64,000 nt of DNA, from the NCBI GenBank assembly GCA_032622095.1, contig CP136062.1, positions 153,880,875-153,944,874 of the forward strand, read 5' to 3'. How positions within the stretch are numbered: the first letter of the stretch is position 1; each line of letters begins with the position of its first letter. Shown here piece after piece: positions 10,501 to 21,900 of this stretch. The translations under genes and the position numbers were made by a program. The notes under the pieces are model-generated. The model saw nothing but the letters and a program-made list of their open reading frames with translations, did not search any database and had not been told where the DNA came from. Source of the DNA: Siphonodentalium dalli (Eukaryota; Mollusca; Scaphopoda; Gadilida; Siphonodentaliidae).

Positions 10501-10862
10501 CCTTTACCCAACAAACCGGCCAAAACCGGCCAAATAAAGCTTCAACAGCCTAAAATATCTTCGGTCTGTCTCAATAGAACCATACAAATATGGATATCAT
10601 TGGAACCGGCTCCTTGACCACATTGTGATAGTTACAGTTATGCCCTGTGCCAATGCATTCTCTTATATATGCGAGTCGACCATAGGTCGCCTCGCATATA
10701 TAAGAGAATGCATTGGCCTAAAAAAATCTTTTTTTAACACTTTTTACCATTTGTTTTTAATGTGTTAAGCCATGCATTCTCTTATATATGCGAGGCGACC
10801 TATGGTCGACTCGCATATATAAGAGAATGCATTGGCACAGGGCCGTTATGTTGGGTAAAGGG
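10501..10862. mobile_element. pB-A MITE (362 bp)
   Basis: Left TTAA at 10497-10500; the right flank reads TTAT, a one-base decay. The spacer between the two hairpins is about 30 bases shorter than in other copies. Confidence 0.8.
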
Positions 10863-10979
10863 TTATAAGGGAAATTTTGAGAACAGCGTTCTCAGCAAAT
10901 ATACAAATTGAGTGGAAATGAATAACTGCCATAAAAAGTACATGATCTGAACTAATAATAGGGTGGAATGGCAATTTAA

Positions 10980-11212
10980 CCCATTGAGTGCCAGGTCCGA
11001 TTTTTGTATCAACCCATATACCCTGTGCCAATGCATTCTCTTATATATGCGAGTCGACCATAGGTCGCCTCGCATATATAAGAGAATGCATTGGCTTAAC
11101 AATTATTATTTTTTTTATTTTTTTTACAATTTTAATATATTTTATTATATTCTTTAACAGACTTATTGTGTAGGTTTAGGGCTGATAATATCGGCCCCTG
11201 GCACTCAAAGGG
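10980..11212. mobile_element. pB-B MITE (233 bp) with in-window empty site
   Basis: Begins CCCATTGAGTGCCAGG and ends CTGGCACTCAAAGGG, flanked by TTAA (10976-10979, 11213-11216). It holds a single core hairpin at 11027-11097. The paralogue at about 28720-28740 reads GGCAATTTAATTGAG without the element, showing one TTAA before insertion and two after. Confidence 0.9.
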
Positions 11213-11299
11213 TTAATTGATTTAAATACTACCATCTAAACTTACCACATAGCTCAGGTATGGAAACCCCTTAAATCACTGCAGGATACTTAAAGTGAT

Positions 11300-11647
11300 G
11301 TGATCAAATAGAACTTGAGAATAATCTTGCTGAAAGTAGTTATTTTTTTTATGAATATTAATCCAAATTGACAACACACATCGTCATTTTTATATATTAA
11401 GTAAATGCAATGACTTTCAATGGCGAAATCAATTGTGTTAGTTTATTGCCAAAAGTTGCGTCCCGAATCGAGATGTAAATATTTACAATTGAGTGCATTT
11501 CAGACGATGTTTTCTATGGATTGGGATGGTCGATTTCTTGGAAAATTTCCGCGATGCTACTAGGATGCTACATTCCCCAGGTTGACATAGCGCATAAGTA
11601 CTAACTTATCAATTTCACGCAACCGAACAAGTTCATAATATGTCTTT
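11300..11647 (+). repeat. interspersed ~350-bp repeat, copy 2
   Basis: Aligns along its length with 37445-37791: AGAATAATCTTGCT, GCGTCCCGAATCGAGATGTA, ACATTCCCC, CATAATATGTCTTTAACCC. A pB-B-like arm (11648-11700, CCCTTTTAGTGCCAAGTCTG) follows at the TTAA but its other end is missing. Confidence 0.7.
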
Positions 11648-11951
11648 AACCCTTTTAGTGCCAAGTCTGATTTTTGTATCAACCCATATTTCCTTGATCA
11701 TTTTTCAAATTTATTGATTATAATAACGTGATACATTGATGTAAGAGCTCTAAAGCTTAGCCTGTAATTGTTTGCTTAGCGTGTTGTTAATTGCCATGCT
11801 CAATTACTGCCTTGGCTTTTATAGTTCCTGGTTTATATTGGATTTGAATACTTGTTGTCAGATCAAGTTGAGTACCTTGAAGACTATAACGTGAATTGCT
11901 AGATACAGATATAAAGAAAAGTATTGTCCCAAGTCTTGTTGATATCATTAA

Positions 11952-12090
11952 CCCTATCAGTGCCAAGTCCGATTTTTGTAACAACACATATTTCCTTGAT
12001 CATTTGTATCACATTATTATAATCAATAAATTTGAAAAATGATCAAGGAAATATGGGTTGATACAAAAATCCGACTTGGCACTGATAGGG
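11952..12090. mobile_element. minimal pB-B MITE (139 bp) lacking the core hairpin
   Basis: Near-perfect fold-back, CCCTATCAGTGCCAAGTCCG to the matching CACTGATAGGG, with TTAA on both sides (11948-11951, 12091-12094). Its arms align with pB-B up to the CATAT position where the hairpin module starts in the other copies. Confidence 0.85.
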
Positions 12091-12363
12091 TTAATTAATA
12101 AATGGTTCATGTTAGGATGGTTTGACTTACATAGTTTGATATTGGATATATGCGAGTTATTAACCGAATTCTTCTGTGTTATTTTGGCTTTAAATACCAC
12201 CTCTTGTCATTATTTATTCATTTATCGTCTACAGACCCCAATATTTTCAATTTGGTGTAAACAATCACTGCCATCTGAGAATTATAGATTTGTTTAAATG
12301 GGTCTGCTGAGATAGAACTTGGCATTCTGGCTTCTTATCTTTAACAACTTTAACCTTGACATA

Positions 12364-12822
12364 TGTGACCTGCCATATCAAATCCAGTCGTAAGTCGGGA
12401 TTTTTTTACCCTGTGCCAATGCATTCTCTTATATATGCGAGTCGACCATAGGTCGTCTCGCATATATAAGAGAATGCATTGGCCTAACAATTTTTTACAA
12501 TTTTAATAATTTTTTCTTGTATTCTTTAACAATTTTATAATTTCACCAATACAGAGCCCCAGACAAACATGAGCAGACGGCACTCTTCTATATGCTTCTA
12601 TATATGTGTGGGGCTCCCTGCAGGGTAATGGATGTTTTTTTATTTTATGTCCTAAAAATTGTCAGAAACATTTATTTAAAAAAAATGATAAAAAATTGTT
12701 AGGCCAATGCATTCTCTTATATATGCGAGGTGACCTATGGTCGACTCGCATATATAAGAGAATGCATTGGCACAGGGTAAAAAAATCCTGACTTACGACT
12801 GAATTTGATATGGCGGGTCACA
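12364..12822. mobile_element. T-G MITE, full length (~459 bp)
   Basis: Inverted ends TGTGACCTGCCATATCAAAT and ATATGGCGGGTCACA. Inner arms read GTCGTAAGTCGGGATTTTTT, followed by two inverted core hairpins (12415-12482 and 12703-12771). The middle contains CAGAGCCCCAGACAAACATG and TGGGGCTCCCTGCAGGG. Confidence 0.8.
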
Positions 12823-13490
12823 AAAATGATTTGGATCAATATTAGGTAATAAAACTAGACATGTTCTTACAACAATAAACTGATTATTGTACTGATTAAT
12901 GACAGTTAGAGATGGTGTATTTTTGTCCGGAAATTTTCGGTTAACAGGATCTTAAATCCTGTTACTGAGGACATATGATATATTGTTGCATGGTTTCGAG
13001 GTTGACATGACGATTTATCAACCCGAGGAAGATAAATATTCACCGAGGCCACAATGAAACTCTCCTCCGCAAATCAACGACTAATGAGTTATGTATAAAC
13101 AATTTTGATTGGATGGTTGCAAACGCTTGTGTAATGTGATTGGACAGCGACCTCTCATGCGTGATGTAACAAATATTTTGTTATTAACCCTGCGCTGGGT
13201 TAATATTGTGATTTATCAACGCGTCCACACCAATCAATTACTATAGGGTTTGATAATAAAAATTTGGTTCATTAACAGGGACAGAAAATGTGACAATTTT
13301 TGGATATTACCCTGTTCACATGTCATATATATTAAGTGAAATATGTGTTCAATACCTTAGCTGTTCCTATTTTATTGGGGGTGGGGGTGGATAATAAAAC
13401 AATGCATTTTATCTTTGCAAATTATGGGATATAGAAACTGAACAGAATGGAAAAAGTAACTAAAAACAATGTTAACTTAAGACTATAGAT
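12823..13490. other. no gene recognised
   Basis: AT-rich intron with a G-rich patch at 13377-13391. No exon or repeat module could be supported. Confidence 0.5.
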
Positions 13491-13499
13491 ACTTCCCAG

Positions 13500-13770
13500 A
13501 ATATGAGGTCTAATCAGAATGAGGTCTCCACTGGGTGAATTTAGTGATGCTAGCCCACTGTCAAATAACCTAATAATATTTAGTTCTGATATGAACCTAT
13601 CTGCATGTGGATATGTTGGACATGCGCAGGAAAGCTGTACACACACTCGTGGTTTGCGATAAGAGTTTGAATTCATGGATGGCAACAAGCCATATTTCCG
13701 ACTAAATCCTAAAAAATTACCCATAATTCTGCTGTGGTTAAGGAGTCGATTATTTAGGGCATTACTGTAT
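13500..13770. mobile_element. GAG-family fragment and Tc-A right half
   Basis: 13500-13560 holds a GAG module (AATGAGGTCTCCACTGGGTG). 13673-13770 is the Tc-A right arm (GGATGGCAACAAGCCATATT to GGGCATTACTGTA). The left arm of Tc-A is absent. Confidence 0.65.
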
Positions 13771-14428
13771 TTCTATATGAATATCCAGAAATATAATTTT
13801 CAGATTTGAATACAAGTCAAAATTTTATGAATGATTTATACTTGCCTGCGATAATCATTCATTCCCACCCTTCCTCCCCTCCATTATGGTTGTTCTCATG
13901 CTGCTTTCGAGTGCCATGGGATTCATCTGAGCAAATATGGTCTAGCTTCTGGTCCGGTCACTTGGTTGTGTTAAAAGTTTCGATTCGAAAGCTGAATGAA
14001 TGATTTGGGAAGCTAAGTATAGGGCCGAAATATATTTCTATATGAATATCCCATGTAATGTACTGCCCCAAGTAAGTGACCCAGTAACTTGGGTTATTAT
14101 ATGTTTATAACTGCAGTAAAACCGTAACTGCACCACAATTAACGCTTCTGTGACACCACGTTTAAATTCAGTAAAGGAACCCTGGTTATATTCCTTAATT
14201 GACAGCCGAATCACTGTTGCTAACTGCAGCTGACTGTCTCATTTCTGTGACATACATGTATATAAATTTGCCTGGAGCCGCAATTGTATTGGAAGTTACA
14301 TGTATTGTTTCATACCAGTTGATGATTGCATCCGTTTTAACCACACAATCGTCTAACCGGAATGTGGTCTAAGCGGGGTGCTACCCCGGTTCGATGAGTC
14401 ATTTACATAGAGCAGTACAGTATATAAG
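13771..14428. other. no gene recognised
   Basis: Intron sequence. The 65-codon open frame at 13806 has no acceptor/donor context and no family resemblance, so I do not call it. Confidence 0.45.
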
Positions 14429-14430
14429 TA

Positions 14431-14643
14431 CAGTAATGCTCTAAATAATTGACTCCTTTACCACAGAAGAATTATGGGTAACTTTTCAGGATTTAGTCGG
14501 AAATATGGCTTGTTGCCATTCATTGGAAAGCTCTCCCCGAGAGCTTTCTGATGAATAGCAACAAGCCATATTTCTGACTAAATCCTGAAAAGTTACCCAT
14601 AATTCTGCTGTGGTTAAGGAGTTGATTAATTAGAGCATTACTG
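14431..14643. mobile_element. Tc-A fold-back MITE, full length (213 bp)
   Basis: TA on both sides; loop region GGAAAGCTCTCCCCGAGAGC. A few substitutions distinguish its two arms. Confidence 0.85.
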
Positions 14644-14786
14644 TATAATTCATTCATAAAATTTGGACTTTTATCCAAATCTGAAAATGTTCAGCTGTCT
14701 TTACTTGACATCATTGATCATGCATCTAGTCTCTATAGATTGCAGAAACGGCCCAAATTCTAAAATCTCTAACAGATGTCTCTAAG

Positions 14787-15048
14787 TCGGGATTTTTTTA
14801 CTCTGTGCCAATGCATTCTCTTATATATGCGAGTCGACCATAGGTCGCCTCGCATATATAAGAGAATGCATTGGCCTAACAATTTTTTATCATTTTTTTT
14901 AAATAAATGTTTCTTACAATTTTTAGGACATAAATTAAAAAACATCCATTACCCTGCAGGGAGCCCCACACATATATAGAAGCATATAGAAGAGTGTTGT
15001 CTGCTCATGTTTGTCTGGGGCTCTGTATGGGTGAAATTATGAGAGAAT
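14787..15048. mobile_element. T-G MITE fragment
   Basis: Retains TAAGTCGGGATTTTTTTA, one core hairpin (14806-14874) and the middle (CTGCAGGGAGCCCCACACAT) up to GGGTGAAATTAT. The outer TGTGACC end and the second hairpin are missing. Confidence 0.75.
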
Positions 15049-15788
15049 AATGCTGAATAATGCACAAAAATAATCAAAATATTTTCCATCAAGCAACACA
15101 CGATTATTTATAGAGTAACAAATCTCTATACCGGAAAGAGCTCATGGTTGATTCATCATGTGCAGTCAGAAGTCAACGGTTGGACAAACAATTGGAGTGG
15201 GGTACTGATGACAGTCCATTAAGTTGACAATGGGTTCAGATGTCACCATCCGTGCAGCGAGTGAGTGGGTGGACAGGGCTGGCTACATGTATGGTCTACC
15301 TCAGCTGTTTTGAACCTCTTGGGTTGATCCATTGTGATCAGAGGTGGCTTTACGGACAAGGTCATGTTTTAAGTTTCCAAATGTGGCTTCGATCGATCAA
15401 TTAATTCTCACACAATGTCTGTGTCTGATTTTGTCACATTTTTATTTAGCGTGAATTTTGGAAATCAGTCTCAGATTTTACAATTTACGGCAATCTTTTG
15501 ATGATGGCAAGGGAGCATAACTATTGCTATTAGTTACATCTAAAATTTCTAAATAAATATGTCATAAGCAAAGACAATTTGGTGAAATTTTAGAAGTTAA
15601 CTTCGATTAAAACGGAAAATGATGTTATAAATAACGTCCACTGGCATCACAAAATTAGGACTGGCCGCTTGCCGACTAAACGGACAAACTATTAAATACA
15701 TTGGCTAGCTATGATTGGACATTTGTAAGATCATAATTACAATACACCAATAAATCAAATGATATACCAATATTGCAACAAGTATAGT
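15049..15788. other. no gene recognised
   Basis: About 740 bases of intron without a supportable exon, RNA or repeat module. Confidence 0.5.
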
Positions 15789-15792
15789 TTAA

Positions 15793-16216
15793 CCCTTTAC
15801 CCAACAGAACGGCCCTGTGCCAATGCATTCTCTTTATGCGAGTCGACCATAGGTTGCCTCGCATATATAAGAGAATGCATTGGCTTAACACATATTAAAA
15901 ATGATAAAATTGTCAAAGAATGTAGAAAAATATTATAAAAATTGTTAAAAAATGTAAGAAAAAATTATAAAATTGTTAAAGAATGTAAGAAAAAATGGTA
16001 AAAAATGGTAAAAAAAAGATTTTGTTTAGGCCAATGCATTCTCTATGGTCGACTCGCATATATAAGAGAATGCATTGGCACAGGAATAACTGTAACCATC
16101 ACAATGTGGTCAATGAACCGGTTCCATATTTGTATGGTGTTATTGAGACAGACGGAAGATATATTAGGCTGTTGAAGCTTTATTTGGCCGTTTTTGGCCG
16201 TTTTGTTGGGTAAAGG
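15793..16216. mobile_element. pB-A MITE, reverse orientation (~424 bp)
   Basis: TTAA at 15789-15792 and 16217-16220. The spacer is lengthened by repeats of AAAATTGTTAAAGAATGTAA. The second hairpin (16030-16078) has lost much of one arm. Confidence 0.8.
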
Positions 16217-16865
16217 TTTAAGATTGGCCGTATCTTCAGGCGGTAACACGATTTCAGAAATGAGTTTGTTACTATAAATAGAAAAAGAATAGTGGGCATG
16301 TAGGAATTTGTAAAATAGTATAGCTGTGTGCAACCAATCAGAATGCGAGAAAGACACATGAGATATAATATTGTACTATAATACTACTATATATAGCACA
16401 TTTACTTTTAGTACTATGACTGTATATACATATTATGTGCTGGAAACAGATTCCTTATGGCTAAGTAATATCTAGGTTGACAGACCTGTCTTGTTTTGAT
16501 GGATATACATCACAGCTCGGATTTCTTCTGTTGCATTACCTTATTTATCTCAGCACATTTCGTATTTTGGTGGAGAATTTTTGCGCTAGTCTTCACATGT
16601 AACCTGCGCAGCTTCTGTCATGAAAGTGGTTTAAAGAACATTATAACTTAACAGTTGGAAATTCCATATCTGAAACAACATGCCTAAAATCACCATTCCA
16701 CCAACAAAAAAAAACCCACCCCACCCTCATGTAGAGCTATTGATAATATAAATTTGTATCTTCTCTTTTATTGTCGGAGACACTATATATACAATATTCT
16801 AACGGTTTCATTCTTTCTGTCGTTCGAATCAACTCACCCATTTAACTGTTCTGTTTTTATTTTAG

Positions 16866-16940
16866 GACATACAGAAAAAGATCAAAGAATACAGCCTACA
16901 GTCTCCACGATTTCGAAAACGGATAGTTTCAAAATGGGAG
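16866..16940 (+). CDS. CLCN7-like: CLC exon 2: basic N-terminal linker
   Basis: A 75-nt, 25-codon, phase-0 exon. The acceptor is TTTTTATTTTAG and the donor GTACGT. It translates to DIQKKIKEYSLQSPRF followed by RKRIVSKWE. Joined to the next exon it gives SKWE-SLNYD, matching the YESLDYD motif that precedes the membrane domain in ClC-6 and ClC-7. The basic, hydrophilic content fits a cytosolic segment. The exon lies in a 26-kb region otherwise made of repeats. No other exon was found within 12 kb on either side, which matches the very long introns here. Confidence 0.75.
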
Positions 16941-17017
16941 GTACGTACGTTATTCATTTCTATCATATATCATATATCAGAGGAGAAAGTATTATTTACT
17001 CATTTATAACCTTGAGG

Positions 17018-17199
17018 TTCATGACGGGAGCTGTGCTGGTGCAGCATTAATGATCCTGTGCCAGTGCATTCTCTTATGTATGCGAGTTCCCCATGGGAGC
17101 CTCACATATATAGGCTTCCTGTGGGAGACTCGCATATCTAAGAGAATGCATTGGCACAGGTTTTTCATAAAATTTCTCAAAGCTCCAGCCATAGAAGGG
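17018..17199. mobile_element. pB-C MITE (short form)
   Basis: Left arm GGTTCATGACGGGAGCTGTG, right arm GCTCCAGCCATAGAAGGG, then TTAA at 17200-17203. It contains a core hairpin whose loop carries an extra CTTCCTGTGGGAGACTCGC segment. Confidence 0.75.
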
Positions 17200-17265
17200 T
17201 TAATATTTATGGCTTCTTGAATGTGAGCAGAAATTATTTTGTGAATATTATCACAAACATTTTAC

Positions 17266-17345
17266 AGGGTTCATAACAGGAGCTGCGCTGGTGCAGCATT
17301 ACAGATCCTGTGCCAGTACATTTCTTATATATGCAAGCTCCCAAT
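17266..17345. mobile_element. pB-C left-arm fragment
   Basis: GGGTTCATAACAGGAGCTGC through GTGCCAGTACATTTC and half a hairpin, then unrelated sequence. Confidence 0.6.
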
Positions 17346-17766
17346 GGAAATCTTGTGTCACCAGTTGAATCTGATTAGCGAGACTTATGAACTTACAAAA
17401 GTTCTCAAACTCTGGAGCCCCAAATTCTTAGTGAATGAGAGAGAACAGGATACAGAGGTATCCCAACAAAATCACTTGATTCTTCTTGATCAATACACAA
17501 ACTATCCCAATATCAAAGACAAACTGAGAACTTTTTGTGCCATTAAACTTTATAGAATTCCAAGCTCTCAGAGTAAAGACCACTGGGGCACTAACATAGG
17601 GTGAGTGTCTCAACCTCGGAACATCAAATTCTTAGTCAATGGCATGCTTTCAAACTTACAACCACTTGATACTTTCCTGATCAATACATACATTGTACCT
17701 AAATTATTGACGACATTTGCACTTTGAGAATGTAAACTTCTGAACTTTACAGCTAGCCCATGTTAA

Positions 17767-18172
17767 CCCTTTCAGTGCCAGGGACCGATCTCATCGGCCC
17801 TAATTTACGGTCTGTAAAATCGGCCCTAAAATTATTTTTTTTTTATTACTTTTTTTTTTTTAGATTTTTTTAGGATAAAACCTTAGGGGCATGTTATAAC
17901 TCAAAACTATCACCAAGTATTCATAGTAATAATTTTGATGCCCATGAAAAATGTAAGATTCCCTGGCACTAAACCTACAAAATAAGTCTGTTAAAGAATA
18001 TAAGAAAACATTATTAAAATTGTAAAAAATAATAACAAATGATGAAAAATTGTTAGGCCAATGCATTCTCTTATATATGCGAGGCGACCTATGGTCGACT
18101 CGCATATATAAGAGAATGCATTGGCACAGGGTATATAGGTTGATACAAAAATAGGACCTGGCACTGAAAGGG
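17767..18172. mobile_element. pB-B MITE, long form (406 bp)
   Basis: TTAA at 17763-17766 and 18173-18176. One core hairpin lies at 18058-18124. Extra sequence at 17870-17960 (GGCATGTTATAACTCAAAAC) is shared only with the truncated copy at 45617. Confidence 0.85.
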
Positions 18173-19474
18173 TTAAACTTCAGAGCACTTAGAACTGCAA
18201 TAATAGTAGAGGCTATTAGGTCCCAAAAATGACCAAAGTGTGCAAAATTGGATAAAAGTATGAAACTTGGTATACACATAGTTCATGATATGGGGGTCAA
18301 TATAAGAGCGAGACCCAAGCGTGAAAGTGACCTTGAGGTCAAGGTCAAAATTTTAATTTTTCACAGGTGGTATGAATTATACCAATTTAAAGACAACACA
18401 TTGCTTATACATTATCAAATTTACATAAATATGACTTCAAATAGGCCATATTAGTCACCTTTATAACAAAATCTACAAACATCTTGAGAACTTTTCATAT
18501 TGAAGCTCAAAAAGTTAGTTGTTCATCCGAATAACTGCAAAATTTCCATGAACAAATTAATATAAAGTCACCTCTTTAACATGCTCACTAAATGCCACCA
18601 CATTCCACATCATTTTATTTACATAGATATTAGCATACAATACAAGAGTGAGACCCAAGCATTAAAATCACCCAAATGACCTTGAGGTCAAGGTCAAAGG
18701 TCAAATTTTTAAAATAAAATTGTTAATGGTGTGAGCTGAGCCTGAATTATTCCTCGATATTTGTCCGAAATTACATAAATTTATCTCCAAAATATTATAA
18801 TGCTGAACTCTCAGGAATTCCATCAATTTATGAACATATATTTCAGTAAGTTGTTGGTAAGAAGATCAAAAATTCAGTATACCTGTGAAGTCACAAAATA
18901 AAATGCCAATGTGATGCCACCAAGTTATACATTTTAGACACATGTGTTCAATATATGGATAACAAGAGTTTTGCAAAAAAATATGTTAGGCCAAAAAAAA
19001 AAGAAGGTTTTGGTTCTCAGGCCCCGCCGCATTGAATAAAAAGGGCCGCATTAGGCCTTTTTATTGCAACGCCTGATGTTATGACAAAAAAACTTACGAA
19101 AAAAAACATTTGAATTTTTTTTTTTTTTTTTTATTTTATTTTTTTTATTTTATCAACATGTCCATAGCAGATATGTGTTGAATATTAGTGTGCATTGAGC
19201 TCTAACATGTAATGTGTTAAAAAGTGACTTGCAGGCTTACAACATGAAGTAGATGACTACAATTAAGAAAATGATTAGCTGATCCTCATGCTCTTCTTAC
19301 AATTAATCATTGTGAACAACTTATACTAATTGTAACATTATACAATTGAAAGGCACAGGACTAAATTCAGGATCACATATTAGAATGGGGAGGTATCAGT
19401 TTTTAGACAACAATAACAGTAGTTAATGTCAGGGGCATTATATATTGTTAGGTAATCCCAGTCATACACTGGTA

Positions 19475-19597
19475 CAGCCCTCATAATTGGCTACGGCAAT
19501 CGACAATGCCGAAGCCATTTGCTGAAGCAAACTGGGCCACGATAAAGGGTTGCCGTAGCAGATTGCCGAAGCCAAACAATCTGAATTAAAAGGGCTG
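19475..19597. mobile_element. 123-bp MITE with 6-bp target duplication
   Basis: Begins CAGCCCTCATAATTGGC and ends AATTAAAAGGGCTG. CTGGTA is repeated on both sides (19469-19474, 19598-19603). A second copy of identical length sits at 31682-31804. Confidence 0.8.
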
Positions 19598-20739
19598 CTG
19601 GTAGTACAATGTCATTTTATATAAGACTAAATGAGTTTATATGCATAACAGTTCCCTCTACCTTTCTGGTTATTACTATAAATAGAGGAAGGTATCTTTG
19701 TCCATGCTTACTATGCGCAGAAAAAAATAAAAAATAAAAATAAAACCCTCCCTCCCTCATTGATTTGAAAACAAAATTGCCTTACCTTTATTAATTAACA
19801 TTTTGTTCATTTTAGACTTTAGTCACCCAACGCATTGCAGAATACACGTATTACCCGAATGTTTGACACATAAGCACTACATGCGGTGGAAAAATCTTGG
19901 CATGCTGACATGGTAATAGATTCTCTGGTCAGGATTAAAGGACAGGAAAATCATATGTTAGCAATGTATAGACAGATTATATGTTGAACCGACATGCATT
20001 CAATTTGGTAACAATTATGAGAATATAATGACTACCATTACATGCACACCCAATAAATGAGATATGTTGTCCAGAATATAATATCACCATCATGTTATTG
20101 GCATCAAAATTGTGGAGCACAATTTAGCTGTTGAATAACTTGATACGGAAGATTAAGTCATGATAAAGACAGAACTAGAGTGTGGATACAAGAGAGACAT
20201 AGACATATTCCTTACTAAATACACGAGACTTTATTATATACCATACCTACATGTTTTGTGCTAATTCTGATTACTTGTCCATCAATTGAGAATGAACTCA
20301 TTGATAAAAAAAAACAAGATCATTCCCAGTGGGTGTTGAGATCTCATCACAATAAAGAAAGTGGTCATTTGAAATGTCAGACAGTTACTGGGCTAAAATC
20401 ACCCCATGTTGGACACGAGCAGACATATACTGTGTCATATAAATTCTAGCAGTTGGGTTAGAGACTTGTGGTTGTTGTGTGGTATATCATCTACTGGCCA
20501 TCACTCTGGTCTAGAGAATAGATTTGTGATATAGCATACTCTTTGATTCACTAACTCCTCAGATATACCCTGTTGGTAAAATTTATTGATTTTCTCTTGA
20601 AAAAAGGAAGTTTAGTTTTGAAAGAAGTGTGCAGACAATGCTATAATAATATCTTTTTCGCAGACAATAAGTCATTGCTTGTAAAGAGTGTCAAAATGCT
20701 ATGCCATTGAATCCTAAAGCAAGTTATTATTGTGGCTGG

Positions 20740-21900
20740 CTCTCTGGTGTTTACATCTCCGATTTGGTAGACAATGTGTGAAATGGTCATCAGGGGGTGG
20801 TCAGCATACTATTATATCTATGTATCAATGGGCCGCATAACATGTACAAGGACTGGATTGGATATTCACATTAGTGGCAGGTTACCCGTATCTCAATATG
20901 GATCATTATAGTGTACCGTAGGTATTCAGAAAATTTATTGGTCAGATTGCCAGAACAGAACAGCGATATCGGAGAACTGGATGTGTATAGCCTCCCCATA
21001 TTATGTTATCCGGTACCTCAATAGTTCCCAAGGTAGTGGTATCTAGGAACTGGGTGCATGTCCATCGTGGTGGACGAAAGCAGGTGCCATATCACTCAGA
21101 TTACAGCATTAATTGGTCAGCTAAAGTACCCACCACATAATAACACATATCCATGCAAACCATACATGTGTTTGGCCTTGGAGCATCAGCATCTATGATT
21201 GCCCAGGTAGTGACATAGCGATACATATACTGATTAGTCAAAAGTGCCACATTTTAGTGGTGACCAGATAACATACATCAGTATATGACTATTCCTCTAG
21301 TTTACCTGTATCGTTGGATTTGGGAGGCAATTGCGATTCATCTGGTGCAGTGTATTGTATGTATCCCGAAATTGGAACGCCAGTGCTCTTGTCTCTAAAA
21401 TTGATGTCTAGAATATCCATATTATGTATCCGTAATGTGGTGGTCAATTTCAAGAGAAGTCACTATGCTCGAACAGCTGTGAAAAGCGTGACGTACACGT
21501 ATATCTAGCAGTGACAAATGACAATATATTCTTATTCTGGGACTGGGCTACCCAAATACAAATTCCAGCAGTGGTCGGTCAAGTTAGCCATATCCAGAAC
21601 CTGCCATTGGCTGACCCTAGAGCACTTCTCCAGCGGTGACCAGATTACCTGTATCCGATATCCTGGAATTAGGGTGCAGATCGAGTGCACCAATATCACC
21701 CATGCACATCCTGAAACTGGGCAACCAATGTGCCAGTTTCCAGTGATGAACAGATTGCCTGCATTCTGGAATCGTGTGATCATTGTGCACCTCTCTGCTT
21801 ATGATCAAATTCCCCATATACTGCTTGACCAGATGGTACCCATCTACGAGAGTGGTCCGACATCTCACTCACAGAGACTCAACATTCTTGTAATTTCAGG
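20740..21900 (+). repeat. highly diverged minisatellite-like region
   Basis: Phrases such as GTGACCAGATTACCTGTATC, CCTGGAATTAGGGTGCAG and CCGAAATTGGAACGCCAGTG recur at irregular spacing of very roughly 70-100 bases. Overlapping open frames on both strands (one of 137 codons at 21518) follow from the repeat composition and lack splice sites or known domains. Confidence 0.4.

Noticed and set aside
17860-18279. 139-codon open frame on the minus strand
   Set aside because: It is mostly pB-B MITE sequence. The CILLYMR / IYKRMHW peptides in many frames of the window are translations of the core hairpin, not a protein family.
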